A stretch of 64,000 bases of DNA from Rhynchopus sp. YZ270_cl-10 (GCA_964035575.1 OZ037919.1:682001-746000); one strand, 5' to 3'; positions 38,058-48,576 are shown, numbered from the stretch's first letter. Notes: generated by a model from the letters alone, not told the origin. Numbers and translations are program-made.

Positions 38058-39168
38058 ATGGACATCACAGGACACTTCGAGTCTGCAAGCTGTGTGATAG
38101 AAGTGGACGGGAGCGACACCCTTGCACAGGTGAAGGGGAAGCTTGTTGCGGAGCTTGGCGTGCCAGGTGCTCGGCATGTTGGTGTGAGGATGAAAGGCGG
38201 TGGCGACATCGGCAACGACGACTTGCGCATCTGCGACACTGAGATGGATGAGGGATGTGCTGTTGAGCTGTACCGCACTGGTGCCAATATGACTCCTGGG
38301 GTGATACTACGTTCGGAGGGCACGTTATTTTTTCACACTCTCTCCGTGTGATAGGTACCTTGCAGTTAAGTATCACGAGGATGGTGGTGTGTCCATCTTC
38401 GACACGGAAACACATGACCTTCTGTGCCGCTTCCCTTGCGAGTTTTCTACCAACCCAGCATTCTCACCTTGCAGTGAGTGGATCTCATGTGTCAACAAGG
38501 ACACGCAGTGTGCCGAAGTTCATGATGTCCAGACAGGTGCATTGCAGCACTCCTTTGGAGATGAAGGTGATGAGACGATGGCCACGGCATGGTCACCTTG
38601 TGGAACAAAGCTGTTGTCGTGCTGCAAGAGAAAGGGTTTGCAGGTGTGGGACATTGCAACAGGCGTTGTTGTGCACGAATGGGATCACATTGTGAGGTGC
38701 GAGTACGTCATGGTTGTGGCAGGCGACAGGGTGGCCATGTTTGGGGAGAACAGCAACCTACTAAGCGTATGGGACTACACGACAGGGGTGGAGGTGTTTG
38801 TTTTTACGTGCCCTTCTGATGTTAAGAATGTGGCGCTGTCGCCAAACCAGCGTTTCATTGCAGCGTGTTGCTGCAACTGTGTGCGTGTCTGGAACATTGA
38901 AACACGCGAATGTGTATTTGAAGATGTCTCAGAAAACCGCTGGACTGCTGTTGCTCTGTCCAACGACCTTGTTGCTGCCTACGCTGCTGGCTATTTCTCC
39001 GCTACAATGCGTTTCTGGTCCATCTCAACAGGGAAGAAGCTCTTGCACTGTGAATTTGAGATTACGTACCTTGACAACGCAGGCCTTGCACTGAGCAGCT
39101 GTGGTGGTGTGGCGATGTACCACAGAGATGAGTGTGTTGATATTGCTGACATCTCACACCTGTCTTGA
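38058..39168 (+). pseudogene. Ubiquitin-like + propeller gene, array copy 3, frameshifted
   Basis: Closest to copy 2. One extra base within a T run near 38,330 (ACGTTATTTTTTCACACTC, where copy 1 has ACATTCACACTCACACTC) shifts the frame after the ubiquitin-like head; translation from 38,058 stops at 38,351. The rest of the propeller stays open in the other frame to 39,168 with no further break. Most likely a very young pseudogene making a free ubiquitin-like head of about 97 residues. Ribosomal slippage on the T run or an assembly error is possible. Confidence 0.75.
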
Positions 39169-39291
39169 ACCCACATTCCACAACGGAAAAGTGTCATCTA
39201 ATTTTGCTTCCCTTTCCTGCACCTAGCCTGGGTAACTCCACGCAGGAAGATGTGTCTCCCGTTGTGGGAGTGGGTTGGCAATGGAGACCGT

Positions 39292-40490
39292 AAAGAATGC
39301 GTCTACTCCTGCGACACAGCAACGTGGCAGACAGCGGCATACCTGAACGCGACGAACTCTCGGCCCCATTCTGAACAAATGGGGTGTTGTGTACCTTGAC
39401 GACATTTTTGTTTGGGGTGCATATCCTGCTGAGGCGGCGGCAAAGACGGCTTTTGTGCGTGACCGTCTGCAGCGTGCGGGTGCGGAGGTAAACGTGAAGA
39501 AGTCCATGGCAAAACCGGCTGAAGTCGTTGACTTCATCGGCATAGTCTGGAACCTTCCGTTGCAATCCTTTTCGTTACCAGAGGAGTGGAGGTTGAAGTC
39601 CTCACGCATCATTCATGACACCCTGAAGCTGGAGACCTGTTCCCTACGAAAATGGTGGAAGGTATGCGGACTTGTGTTCAGAGCCGCGTACGTCCTGGGG
39701 TTCAAGCTATGTTTTCTTTGCCACACTTTGCAGTTCGTGCGCAGTAAAGCACAACTCGTCTCCCGCAAGAAGCTGTCATGGGATGACGACGTGGCCATGC
39801 ACGTTGCGACGAAGGAGGAGTTGGCAGTTTTCGCTGTGGCGAACATTCAGACTTGTGTGACGGTTCCCTTCCCCTCTCCGCCCCCGATACATTTCTCCAT
39901 CGCAGTATGGACCGACGCGTCCACGACGGGCTGGGGCTGGGTGTCGAAGCTGCAGAACTCTTTTTCTGGCGTCGAAAGGCACGGACGGTGGGAATCGACG
40001 CACACCTCTGGAGAGATGTTTGTGTTGGAGCTGCGTGCGGCATGGCAGCAGCTTTGGAGGGCGGCCACACAGCTATCGTTCTTTTCGTGGACAACGAGGC
40101 GGTGAAGTATGTCCTCAGGAGAGGCCACTCCCGCACCCGCCTGGGCAACTCCATTCTGAGGATGAGCACGCGACTCTCCGCAGCGAAGGCACACCTTCAC
40201 ATCAGGTGGATTAAGACCGACACCGACTGGGGGTCCCGACAGAAGCAGGCAGGTCAGGGCGTGAGTTTGAGTCCCAACAGGTTTGGTCACGTCGTGGAGG
40301 AGGCGTCGGGGATGAGAGTGTCTGACGATGTCCTGCAGTGGATGTTTTTTCTATTTCAAGGGTGTGGCTTTGTTTTTTCTGGTCTTCGGAGTGCGAATGG
40401 TCGAGTCAAGGTTCTTGTTTTTGATGTTTCGTGCGTGTGTTTCGCGTGGGGCTGTTTTTTACCTACGTTAGGGCAGATAAATAAATTGGG
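39292..40490 (+). mobile_element. Decayed LTR-kin retroelement remnant (reverse transcriptase + RNase H)
   Basis: Shows a reverse-transcriptase catalytic box (VYLDDIFVWG), a thumb-like region and an RNase H start (WTDASTTGWGWV with a later LELRAAW). The wording of these motifs is closest to DIRS/Ngaro-type tyrosine-recombinase retroelements, though other LTR-kin groups cannot be excluded. Only the 3' half of the polymerase region remains; gag, the front of the polymerase and terminal repeats are not seen. Broken, with at least two breaks counting the truncation. It interrupts the propeller-gene array exactly at a duplicated unit, so it arrived after the array formed. Confidence 0.7.
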
Positions 40491-40500
40491 AAAATGACTA

Positions 40501-42515
40501 TAACACCCACGTTACTAATACCCATTTACGATAATACCCACTGGGTATTATCGTAAACTTTTTGGGTATTATCGTAAAGTTTTTGGGTATTATCGTAAAC
40601 TATTTGGGTATTAGTTTTGGGTATTATCGTAAACTTTTTGGGTATTACCCAGGTACCCAGGTACGATGTGATTTAGCTGGCTACTCGCGCAAGGTATCAG
40701 AGGCGCTCGCACGCTGGTGAATGTGCAGACAAGGTATGGTTTCATCGACCCCAGAGAAAATACAATTTTCACTAAATATATGGGGGGGGGTTTTTTTTTA
40801 CACAACTTTTTGCATCCCTGTCTTACATCCTCAAATTCAGGGTAACCATTTTTCTTGACAATTAACAATTAATCTTTCTCCAAGCGACATAACTTAATTA
40901 CACCCACATTTACACTCATCACGGGATCGCGAAATCTGAACTGCATCAGCGATTGCGCTTCTCCGTCTCCGACATTCTACACCTCAACATACGAAGACCT
41001 GGGTGGGAACATTTAGTCAGTCACTGCTATAGCCATTAACCCAGGGAGCATAGCTAGTGCAAGAAATTCGACTTTGGCAACCTTCCGGAAAGTCTGTCCT
41101 CTGCTCGCGGAGGACTAGACACAAGAAAATATTGCGTTCCCCCAGAAAACCAGTGCACATTTCACACTCCTTGTGGGTGGTCTTGTTGCCTTTTTGTCAC
41201 AGTAATTTTGGCCCAGGCATGTTCTTGAAGCATGACAATTTAGTGTGTATGGGGCAGGGTGTTGTTTTGTTCTGAATTCTCTTTGTTATAACATCTAAGT
41301 CAATCGCGGGTGGTGGTTTGTGTAGCGTGAGGCACTCTTTTTAGCAAACTTCCTGCGGCTGCTAAAGTGTTATTTCTTCGGATTTAACAACGTACAGCGT
41401 AACATAGTGGTTTCGCCTGGTCGACACAACCTTTGATAGATATGGGATAACCAACCCCCTTCGACCCCTTGTGGGTTCACTGAACAAGCCCTAGTGGTAG
41501 TTAAACGCGATTGACATTTACATTCCTAGAGATGAAAGAACAAGACAACACTTCTGTACCCGCGCATCAAAATTGTGGAAAACTTTGCACCCCAAACACC
41601 CTCAACAACGCCCGCCAAAAGGCGCCCCTTGTTGCTGGGAGTTGGTTCTCATGATACCTGCACAGCGGGCATTCCTCTGAGTCCAACGCATGTTTGGCCT
41701 GTCTGCGGCGTTGTACTTAAGGTGCACGAAGACAGGGTCTGGTGGTAAATTTTGCGTAGTACTGCGACGTGGTACTGCGTGGGTCTGGGAATATGGGTAC
41801 CTGGGTACAGGATATTGGTTGTGTAAGACATCTTCCACCATGCATTGAGGAGGGTAAGACAGTGTTCGCAGTTTCTACCTGATAGCATTACAACATTTAA
41901 CTTCTCCACGGGGGTCTTGGGCCGTTCACTCGGTTCTACCTTGACTACCGGAAGATATTCTTGAGGCCTTTTTGGTCTCTAGAATATCCGGTCTTCCCGA
42001 ACGGAGGCACACTTTGTGTGTTACTACGACCTGGCAATTTCCAGCAGTAGGTTAAGTAATCTTTCTTGTAAATTGTTGGATCATTATCTCCTCAGTGCAT
42101 GAATGCCCCATGTGACTGGACACTTTTGTGTTTGTCATGTGGAGCTGTGGTTGCTCTTTCACGACTTTTTTCCTGTTCCTGGGTACCTGTTCCTGGACCT
42201 GGACCTGGGTACCTGGGTACCTGGGTACCTGGGTACCTGGGTACCTGGGTACCTGGGTACCTGGGTACCTGGGTACCTGGGTGCCTGGGTACTACCCAAC
42301 CTGGGTAATACCCAAAAAGTTTACGATAATACCCAAAAAGTTTACGATAATACCCAAAACTAATACCCAAAAAGTTTACGATAATACCCAAAAAGTTTAC
42401 GATAATACCCAAAAAGTTTACGATAATACCCAAAAAGTTTACGATAATACCCAAAAAGTTTACGATAATACCCAGTGGGTATTATCGTAAATGGGTATTA
42501 GTAACGTGGGTGTTA
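40501..42515. mobile_element. 2.0 kb foldback element with tandem-repeat termini
   Basis: The left end (40,501-40,664) and right end (about 42,290-42,515) are inverted copies starting TAACACCCACGTTACTAATA. Both contain tandem copies of a 20-base unit (TTTTTGGGTATTATCGTAAA), 4 at the left and about 7 at the right, and both pass inward through GGGTATTACCCAGG into GGTACCCA octamers. The interior has only short minus-strand frames of protein-like composition at 41,600-41,910 with no recognised family. No clear target duplication. Non-autonomous foldback class. Confidence 0.75.
42181..42290 (+). repeat. Octamer satellite (ACCTGGGT)n
   Basis: About 11 copies of ACCTGGGT, a unit containing the palindrome GGTACC at each junction. 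It adjoins the right terminus of the foldback element; two copies occur next to the left terminus. Confidence 0.85.
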
Positions 42516-42935
42516 TGATAATTACCCCAAATAAATTTTGTTGTTTCTTGTCCGAGACGTTTTGAAATTCTGTACGTACGTACGGAAAAAAATATTAGTT
42601 GGGGAAAAAATGTTGTAAAAAAAAATCGCTACCATGGGAGCGGGGCAAGCAGAAGGGAGACAACTACATTGATTTCACATGCCTCGTTGATGGTAGGTGT
42701 CATTGGGGGGGGATACGACGATGTTAGTTCTCAGTTTTTATAATGTTCTTGTACGTTTGGCGGGTTCGCCACTGCTCCCAGAACGCTTCCACATTTTGCG
42801 CGGATAGCGCCTTGCATGCTTCCGTGGCAGATACTCTGCCCGCTCAGCTCAGCATTTCCGAGGATGTTTCTGGCCTCGCTAAGTCCCGAAGGTCATCCCT
42901 TCACTGACAAGAAGGAAGCTCACACTTAACCCTGC
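42516..42935. other. Spacer, possible decayed coding traces
   Basis: No intact gene. 42,735-42,905 is GC-richer and has a protein-like frame without start or family. The CTGTACGTACGTACGG motif near 42,572 recurs near 43,425. Confidence 0.3.
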
Positions 42936-42939
42936 ATGT

Positions 42940-43390
42940 TACGGAGCAGGCTTCGTGCCCACTTTTGGAAAAGTCTGAAAAATCGTGTTTCGGGACCAAA
43001 AAAAAAAAAAACACACACCTCAAACAGTTGTGCATCAAGGGGTGGAAATAACAGTGTTTTGTGGCATTTCCGAGCCAATCCCGGGCTGTGGTGGGGGATA
43101 TACGGAAAAATGGGCAAAATTTTAGTGACTTAAATTTTCACAAAGTATGAACCCATACTCGTAAGCAAGGGTCATTTTCAGGTCTGCAAACCCAACTTCA
43201 GATGAAATTGGGTTGTTGACTGGGAACAGGTAGCACCGCAGGCGCACGGTACCCAACTTTTTTCCTTTTTATTTTTTCCCTTTTCTCTGCTTTCTTTTGA
43301 TTGCGCGAGCCGATTGCTTTCCTCGGTGGGGTCACAAGTGTGTCTAAAAACACTCTAAAGTACCGCTCAGGTCACAATAAACATTTTTAA
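42940..43390 (-). repeat. Dispersed 450-base repeat, copy A
   Basis: Reverse complement of sequence at 51,570-52,030 and of parts of 50,385-50,840. Landmarks on the minus strand are TGTGACCCCACCGAGG, AGTTGGGTACCGTGCGCCTG, CAGACCTGAAAATGACCC, GGATTGGCTCGGAAATGCC and TTTGGTCCCGAAACACG. No coding capacity. An incomplete core is also at 50,985-51,090. Confidence 0.7.
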
Positions 43391-43781
43391 AAACAAACAT
43401 TTTTTCTGGGAATCTTGAGATTCTGTACGTACGGTGTACAAGAAACAAATAATTTTATTTATCTACCCTTACGTTTTTTCGTGCCACATTTTTTGTGTTC
43501 GGATTTGTTTTCTGTCATGAGACAGCATTGGAGATTATGCTTCTCACGTGGAGAACGCTACCTCAGTGTGGCGTCAATTTGGGCACAGGTCAGGGCACGA
43601 GCGAAGGGTGTTTCCCCAGTCTCGCCCTCATGACCACATACCTCGCTGCCGTTTTTTCGGCGCTATTAACCAAACAAGACCTTTCCCCCCATATTTTGTC
43701 CTAAAGAGACCCCCCATCCCACCCCTCTTCCACCTGCCCTCCCACACACCTGTCACCACAGAACAAAGTTATCCCCTGAAC
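43391..43781. other. 5' region of array copy 4
   Basis: Distal part unlike the other array members and possibly coding-derived (a protein-like frame at 43,520-43,690). From about 43,715 it matches the shared pyrimidine-rich leader with CCTGTCACCACAG before the ATG. Confidence 0.4.
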
Positions 43782-44870
43782 ATGGACATCACAGGACACT
43801 TCGAGTCTGCAAGCTGTGTGATCGAAGTGGACGGGAGCGACACCCTTGCACAGGTGAAGGGGAAGCTTGTTGCGGAGCTTGGCGTGCCAGATGCTCGGCG
43901 TGTTGGTGTGCGGATGAAAGGCGGTGGCGACATCGGCAACGACGACTTGCGCATCTGCGACACTGAGATGGATGAGGGATGTGCTGTTGAGCTGTACCGC
44001 ACTGGTGCCAACATCACTCCTGGGGTGATACCATGTTCGGAAGAGACATTCACACTCACACTCTCTCCGTGTGATAGGTACCTTGCAGTGATGCATCGCG
44101 GGAATGGTGTTTGCATCTTCGACACGGAAACACATGACCTTCTGTGCCGCTTCCCTTGCGAGTATACAACCGACCCAGCATTCTCACCTTGCAGTGAGTG
44201 GATCTCATCCGTCAACACGGACACGCAGTGTGCCGAAGTTCATGACGTGAAGACAGGTGCATTGCAGCACTCCTTTGGAGATGAAGGTGATGAGACGATG
44301 GGCACGGCATGGTCGCCTTGTGGAACAAAGCTGTTGTCGTGCTGCAAGAGCAAAGGTTTGCAGGTGTGGGACATTGCAACAGGCGTTGTTGTGCACGAAT
44401 GGGACCACATTGTGAGGTGCGAGTACGTCATGGTTGTGGCAGGCGACAGGGTGGCCATGTTTGGGGAGAGCAGCAACCTACTAAGCGTCTGGGACTACAC
44501 GACAGGGGTGGAGGTGTTTGTTCTTACGTGCACTTCTGATGTCGATTATGTGGCGCTGTCGCCAAACCAGCGTTTCATTGCAGCGTGTTGCTGCAAGTGT
44601 GTGCGTGTCTGGAACATTGAAACACGCGAATGTGTATTTGAAGACGTCTCAGAAAAGAACTGGACTGATGTTGTTCTGTCCAACGACCTTGTTGCTGCCT
44701 ACTCTGCCACCACAGCGTGCGTGTGGTCCATTTCAACAGGCAAACAACTGTTATGTCGTGAATTTGACGTCTGCTCTGCTTGCGGTCTAGCAATGAGCAG
44801 CTGTGGTGGTGTGGTGATGTACAACAGAGATGAGGGTGTTCAGGTTGTTGACATCTCACACCTGTCTTGA
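43782..44870 (+). CDS. Ubiquitin-like + WD-type propeller protein, array copy 4
   Basis: 362 residues, intact. Head as in copies 1-3 (AELGVPDARR). Blades as in copy 3 up to ESSNLLSVWDYTTGVEV, then VRVWNIETRECVFEDVSEKNW and a shorter last blade (ACVWSISTGKQLLCREFDV) ending VQVVDISHLS. The 3' flank matches that of copy 1 rather than copies 2 and 3, so coding body and flank have different closest relatives, a sign of recombination. It lies 4.5 kb beyond copy 3 because of the transposable-element insertions. Confidence 0.85.
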   Translation: MDITGHFESASCVIEVDGSDTLAQVKGKLVAELGVPDARRVGVRMKGGGDIGNDDLRICDTEMDEGCAVELYRTGANITPGVIPCSEETFTLTLSPCDRYLAVMHRGNGVCIFDTETHDLLCRFPCEYTTDPAFSPCSEWISSVNTDTQCAEVHDVKTGALQHSFGDEGDETMGTAWSPCGTKLLSCCKSKGLQVWDIATGVVVHEWDHIVRCEYVMVVAGDRVAMFGESSNLLSVWDYTTGVEVFVLTCTSDVDYVALSPNQRFIAACCCKCVRVWNIETRECVFEDVSEKNWTDVVLSNDLVAAYSATTACVWSISTGKQLLCREFDVCSACGLAMSSCGGVVMYNRDEGVQVVDISHLS

Positions 44871-45273
44871 ACCCACTTTCCACAACGGAAAGGCGCCATT
44901 TCTAACTTTGCTTCCCTTTCCTGCACCTAGCCTGGGTCACTCCACGCAGGGAATACGTAAATATAGATGCACTTGTCTCTCGTTGTGGCAGTGGAAGACC
45001 ACAACACTGGTCGCCCTGTGTAACAAAGCTGCTGAGGTGCAGGAAGGTTTTGAAGAGCCCCCCCGCTAAAGAGTAGGCGTGGTGTAGCGGTCCACTTGCT
45101 GTGAAAGGGTTCCTAGGGGAAAGGGTAATACCAGGTCGCTGGCACCAGGAGCATTGCATGCATAACACAAAAAAAAAAAAAAAGGCATTTACTCCCCCAC
45201 ATCAACTTATTTTTTCTTGATTCTTTTGTGCTTCGCGGTTTCCTACCCCCTCCATCAGTCCATTGCAAACACC
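44871..45273. other. Intergenic region
   Basis: The first 190 bases match the copy 1 flank (see 35,538). The rest shows nothing beyond A and T runs. Confidence 0.45.
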
Positions 45274-45275
45274 TA

Positions 45276-45687
45276 CTGGGGGGGGGCTAATACAAGAGGT
45301 ACCTCTTCTATTAGGCGTAAGAATTTACGCCTAAAAAAATTTTTTTTAGCTGGAAGTCTAATACAAGAGGTACCCCTTGTATTAGCTTTTTTTTTCTGAA
45401 TTTTTGCTAAAAAATTTTCTGGATTTTTACTCTCGCCAACCAGTAACACGGGAAAATTTTCAACTTTTTGATCGTACCTGGCCGCAATTGAAAGATTTTG
45501 AGCAAACCTTTCATTTGACACCATCGATTTATTTTTTTGAAAAAAAGTGATCAAGTCAAATAAAGGAAAGAATAAAGTACCTCTTGTATTAGCCGGTAAA
45601 AAATCGTGAAAATCCCGATTTCAAAGTACCTCTTGTATTAGGCATACCTCTTGTATTAGCAGTACCTCTTGTATTAGCCCCCCCCAG
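45276..45687. mobile_element. Tc1/mariner-like MITE with TA flanks
   Basis: Inverted ends CTGGGGGGGGGCTAATACAA and TTGTATTAGCCCCCCCCAG flanked by TA on both sides (45,274-45,275 and 45,688-45,689). TAATACAAGAGGTAC is repeated below the ends, twice in plus and several times in minus sense. A further internal hairpin GGCGTAAGAATTTACGCC lies near 45,317. 412 bases, no transposase. Confidence 0.65.
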
Positions 45688-45788
45688 TAGGGAGACGCCA
45701 ACGTTTTTTAATTTTATTTTACTTTTGTAAAATAGCGGAAAAGGGGTGTGGGGAGGGGAGAGTTGCCATTGTCTTCTTTTGCTAAATA

Positions 45789-46374
45789 ATGTCTGCTGTC
45801 GCTGCGATTTCCGTGAACGGGGTGGAGGTGTTCCACCACAGTGAAGCAATGTCTGGGCCGCCGTCTGCCCTAGCAGCTAGGGGTGCAATAAAGGAGCTTC
45901 AGGTTTGTGTTTCTTTTGTGTTTCTCTTGGGTTTCTCTTGGGTTTCCCCTCCCCCTCGGCGAAATTCACCCTCCCTCCCCTCTCCCTGTGCTGCCAAATG
46001 CCTGACTACCCCCCGCATATCGCGTATTATACGTTACAATACGTATAATACATGCGATACGTATAAAAAAAACCCCGCCATGTGTCGCGTATAATATTTG
46101 CCACCCACCCCCTCCGTCCCCCTTTTCAACACATTTTATTGCTCCACTTTGCAACCTTTTTTTTTTTTTTTTTTTTGAAAATGCGTTTTTGTAAACACTT
46201 CACAACACTCAGGCGCTGTCTGGGGCAGCCTTTGACAGACTCATCAAGGAGTCGCATGAGTGCCAAGAAGCAGACCCTAAGGACGGTGACGACTGCGAGG
46301 ACAGCGATGAAGACCTTGCCGCAGCGCCCGCTGCCAACGCCCCGCCACTCAAGAAGCAGCGTGTCAAAGCCTGA
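45789..46374 (+). CDS. Small acidic protein with basic C-terminus (2 exons), unknown
   Basis: Exons 45,789-45,902 and 46,213-46,374; intron 310 bases (GTTTGTGT...ACACTCAG, phase 0); 91 residues. MSAVAAISVNGVEVFHHSEA... leads to a helical middle (AIKELQALSGAAFDRLIKES), a Glu/Asp-rich stretch (DPKDGDDCEDSDEDL) and a KKQR cluster at the end that could be a nuclear signal. Family not recognised. Both exon frames close properly and the second acceptor follows a 20-base T run. The intron holds small palindromes (GTATTATACG / CGTATAATAC). Confidence 0.65.
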
Positions 46375-46755
46375 TGTTTTCTTTATTTTTTTTTTGCCGA
46401 CTTCTCTCGTGTCTTAGAATAATGGTCCGATAACCAAAAGCGAGAACTACTGTGTGACGTATGGTGAAAGCATTGCCTTTTCTTTTTTGCATCTTTCTTT
46501 GAAAAAATTCTACCCAAAAAGGAAGGACGCTCTTTTGGTAACCAAGGCATCGCTTCATCGTACCAAACATCTGCAACATTCGTTCTAACCCTTATTAAAA
46601 AAATCCATCATCCCCACCCTCTTTTCAAACAACATGACAACCCACAACACCATTTCCTCATAAACCTCCCCTCCACCTCACCCCTAGGACTTTTTCGTCT
46701 CTCTTTTACACTTTCTTCCTCTTCCCCCCCTCTTCCCCCCTCCTTCTCCCCTAGT
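46375..46755. other. Intergenic region ending in a long pyrimidine tract
   Basis: No gene seen. The last 60 bases are almost pure C/T and end CTTCTCCCCTAG directly before the T and ATG of the next gene: a strong acceptor-like site leaving almost no 5' UTR. Confidence 0.5.
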
Positions 46756-48048
46756 ATGTCTTACTCTTGGTTGAACGATGTTGTGTCTGGGGAGAACAAC
46801 ATCATTCAGGATGATGAGATAGCTCTTGAGACCGCAAAGACCACCCGGGTTAAGGTTCAGTCGAACAACTTGGGTGTCGTGCCACCGCCTCCGGCACCAC
46901 CGGCGCAGGAGGGGGATGACTTTGCTGTGGATCTGCTGGCGTTGTTGTCACCATCCAAGACACAGCACGAGACAGACCTGACATCACACCTTTTCTGCCG
47001 TGAATCCTACGAGAGCACGCCCGAGGCGCAAGAAGACGACACAGAGGCCGACACCTCTCTGCACTCATTCATGGAGACATCCTCCCCACTCTTCGCGCAT
47101 CGCAGTGCTTCTTGCGACGAAGCGCTACCCCCATTGGTAGAGGCTGTGAGAGGTGCGAGGGAGTCGCCAGCATGGAATTTGTCATTTGAGGACACATGCC
47201 CGGTGTTGGAGGATGACTGTCCGAGTCAGGACATTGACGCAGAATGCCCGCAGTTTGCGGATCCCATAATGGGAGGGGGAGGAGGATCGGTGCGTGTCGA
47301 GGATCAGGTTGATGGGATGCTCCGTGATGTGCAGGAGTCCTGGCTTGCGTCTAGTGAAATTGTGAATCTCGATTTTGATGCGCAGTTGAGTTCCGCACAG
47401 CTCTGGGGGGTGGTGAGGACACTCCAAATGGAGAACCAACAGTTGAAGGAGGTGAATGCGCAGCTTCAACTGCAGAGGCAGAGTGTAGGGGTCTCGAACC
47501 TCCAATCCCCAAGCACAACAACAAGCGCAACGTCGATTCCACAAAACGGCATGAACGCGGCAGCAGCTGCCTGGGGGGTCGCCCCGCTGATGCAGCTCTC
47601 CTCCCCACTCCACCAAGCCGTGTCGCCACTGCACACCGCGACCGGAACCCCGCTCTCCCCAATGCGCTTTGCAACAAACAGTACCGAAGGTGCAGACACA
47701 CCACAAATGTGCCCACTCTCGCCAATGAGCGAGGCAAGAGACATGACGGCGACGCCAAACTCACCCCTCATCGAGGGCCTCGAAAAGCCTGACTCTCAGA
47801 TCGACAAGGCCAAGCTTAAGACCAAGCTGTGCAAGTACTTCATGCAGACGCAGACGCAAGAGGGCTGCCCCTTCTTCGGTAGACACGGCTGGTGTGCATT
47901 TGCGCATGGGGAAAAGGAGCTGTTGACCCCTTACACCCCAATCCCAGTTTCCCCTCTGATGCCGTTATCGCCAACGGGTGCCTTCCTAGGGGATATGACT
48001 GCGCCAATGTCTCCTTTCTCTCTGTCATCTTCTGCGGCGACCCTATAA
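46756..48048 (+). CDS. CCCH-type zinc-finger protein (likely RNA-binding)
   Basis: 430 residues, mostly disordered, with Ser/Pro-rich repeats (SPLHQAVSPLHTATGTPLSP, several LSPM motifs). A short coiled coil near 215-240 (LQMENQQLKEVNAQLQLQ) and one C-terminal zinc finger KLCKYFMQTQTQEGC...HGWCAFAHGEKEL follow, with Cys359, Cys371, Cys380 and His384. Spacing is C-X11-C-X8-C-X3-H instead of the usual C-X8-C-X5-C-X3-H, so two loops are 3 residues longer. The CAFAHGEKEL end is typical of TTP-like fingers that bind AU-rich mRNA. Regulation of mRNA is inferred. The start is fixed by the acceptor-like CCCCTAG one base upstream. Confidence 0.82.
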   Translation: MSYSWLNDVVSGENNIIQDDEIALETAKTTRVKVQSNNLGVVPPPPAPPAQEGDDFAVDLLALLSPSKTQHETDLTSHLFCRESYESTPEAQEDDTEADTSLHSFMETSSPLFAHRSASCDEALPPLVEAVRGARESPAWNLSFEDTCPVLEDDCPSQDIDAECPQFADPIMGGGGGSVRVEDQVDGMLRDVQESWLASSEIVNLDFDAQLSSAQLWGVVRTLQMENQQLKEVNAQLQLQRQSVGVSNLQSPSTTTSATSIPQNGMNAAAAAWGVAPLMQLSSPLHQAVSPLHTATGTPLSPMRFATNSTEGADTPQMCPLSPMSEARDMTATPNSPLIEGLEKPDSQIDKAKLKTKLCKYFMQTQTQEGCPFFGRHGWCAFAHGEKELLTPYTPIPVSPLMPLSPTGAFLGDMTAPMSPFSLSSSAATL

Positions 48049-48314
48049 AATGGAAAAAATGAGAGAAAATAAAAGGAAAAGGAAAAGGAAGAGAAAGAGA
48101 AAGAGAAAAATAGGCAGATTCTGTGGAACAAAAAAAAGGAGGCTTTCCAGTCTTGTGTTTTGTTTCCCCCCCCTCTCCCTTACCCTTTGGTTTTACTCAT
48201 TTTGGAGTTGAGTTTGAAATAGTTTTTGTGGAATTTAGTGGAGTATTATCAGGAGGGTGTGCTGATAAAAAAACCACGGTTTTTTGAAGAAGAAGAAGAA
48301 GAAAAGAAGAAGAA
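48049..48314. other. 3' flank, purine-rich
   Basis: Contains a GGAAAAGGAAAAGG / AGAGAAAGAG stretch and a GAAGAAGAAG run; no gene. Confidence 0.4.
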
Positions 48315-48576
48315 GCAAAAACAAAACAAAACAAAACAAAACAAAACAAAACAAAACAAAACAAAACAAAACAAAACAAAACAAAACAAAACAAAACAAA
48401 ACAAAACAAAACAAAACAAAACAAAACAAAACAAAACAAAACAAAACAAAACAAAACAAAACAAAACAAAACAAAACAAAACAAAACAAAACAAAACAAA
48501 ACAAAACAAAACAAAACAAAACAAAACAAAACAAAACAAAACAAAACAAAACAAAACAAAACAAAACAAAACAAAA
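48315..48576 (+). repeat. Pentanucleotide satellite (AAAAC)n
   Basis: About 52 uninterrupted units of AAAAC. Open frames exist on both strands only because the unit lacks stops. Confidence 0.95.

Larger units (their letters stand above)
36383..39291 (+). repeat. Tandem duplication of a 1.44 kb gene unit
   Basis: Units 36,383-37,822 and 37,823-39,254 each carry the same promoter-side segment (GTGGGAGTGGGTTGGCAATG, GTGCAACTACCCGTCATGG), one propeller gene and the same 3' flank. A third unit begins at 39,255 and is cut off at 39,291 by the retroelement remnant. Confidence 0.85.

Noticed and set aside
42099-42490. Repetitive open frames on both strands at the right end of the foldback element
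   Set aside because: Translation of the octamer and 20-base terminal units; no sequence beyond the repeats.
40501-42515. CRISPR-like array, because of spaced 20-base repeats
   Set aside because: The units are directly adjacent without unique spacers, occur as inverted pairs at element ends, and the window is eukaryotic.
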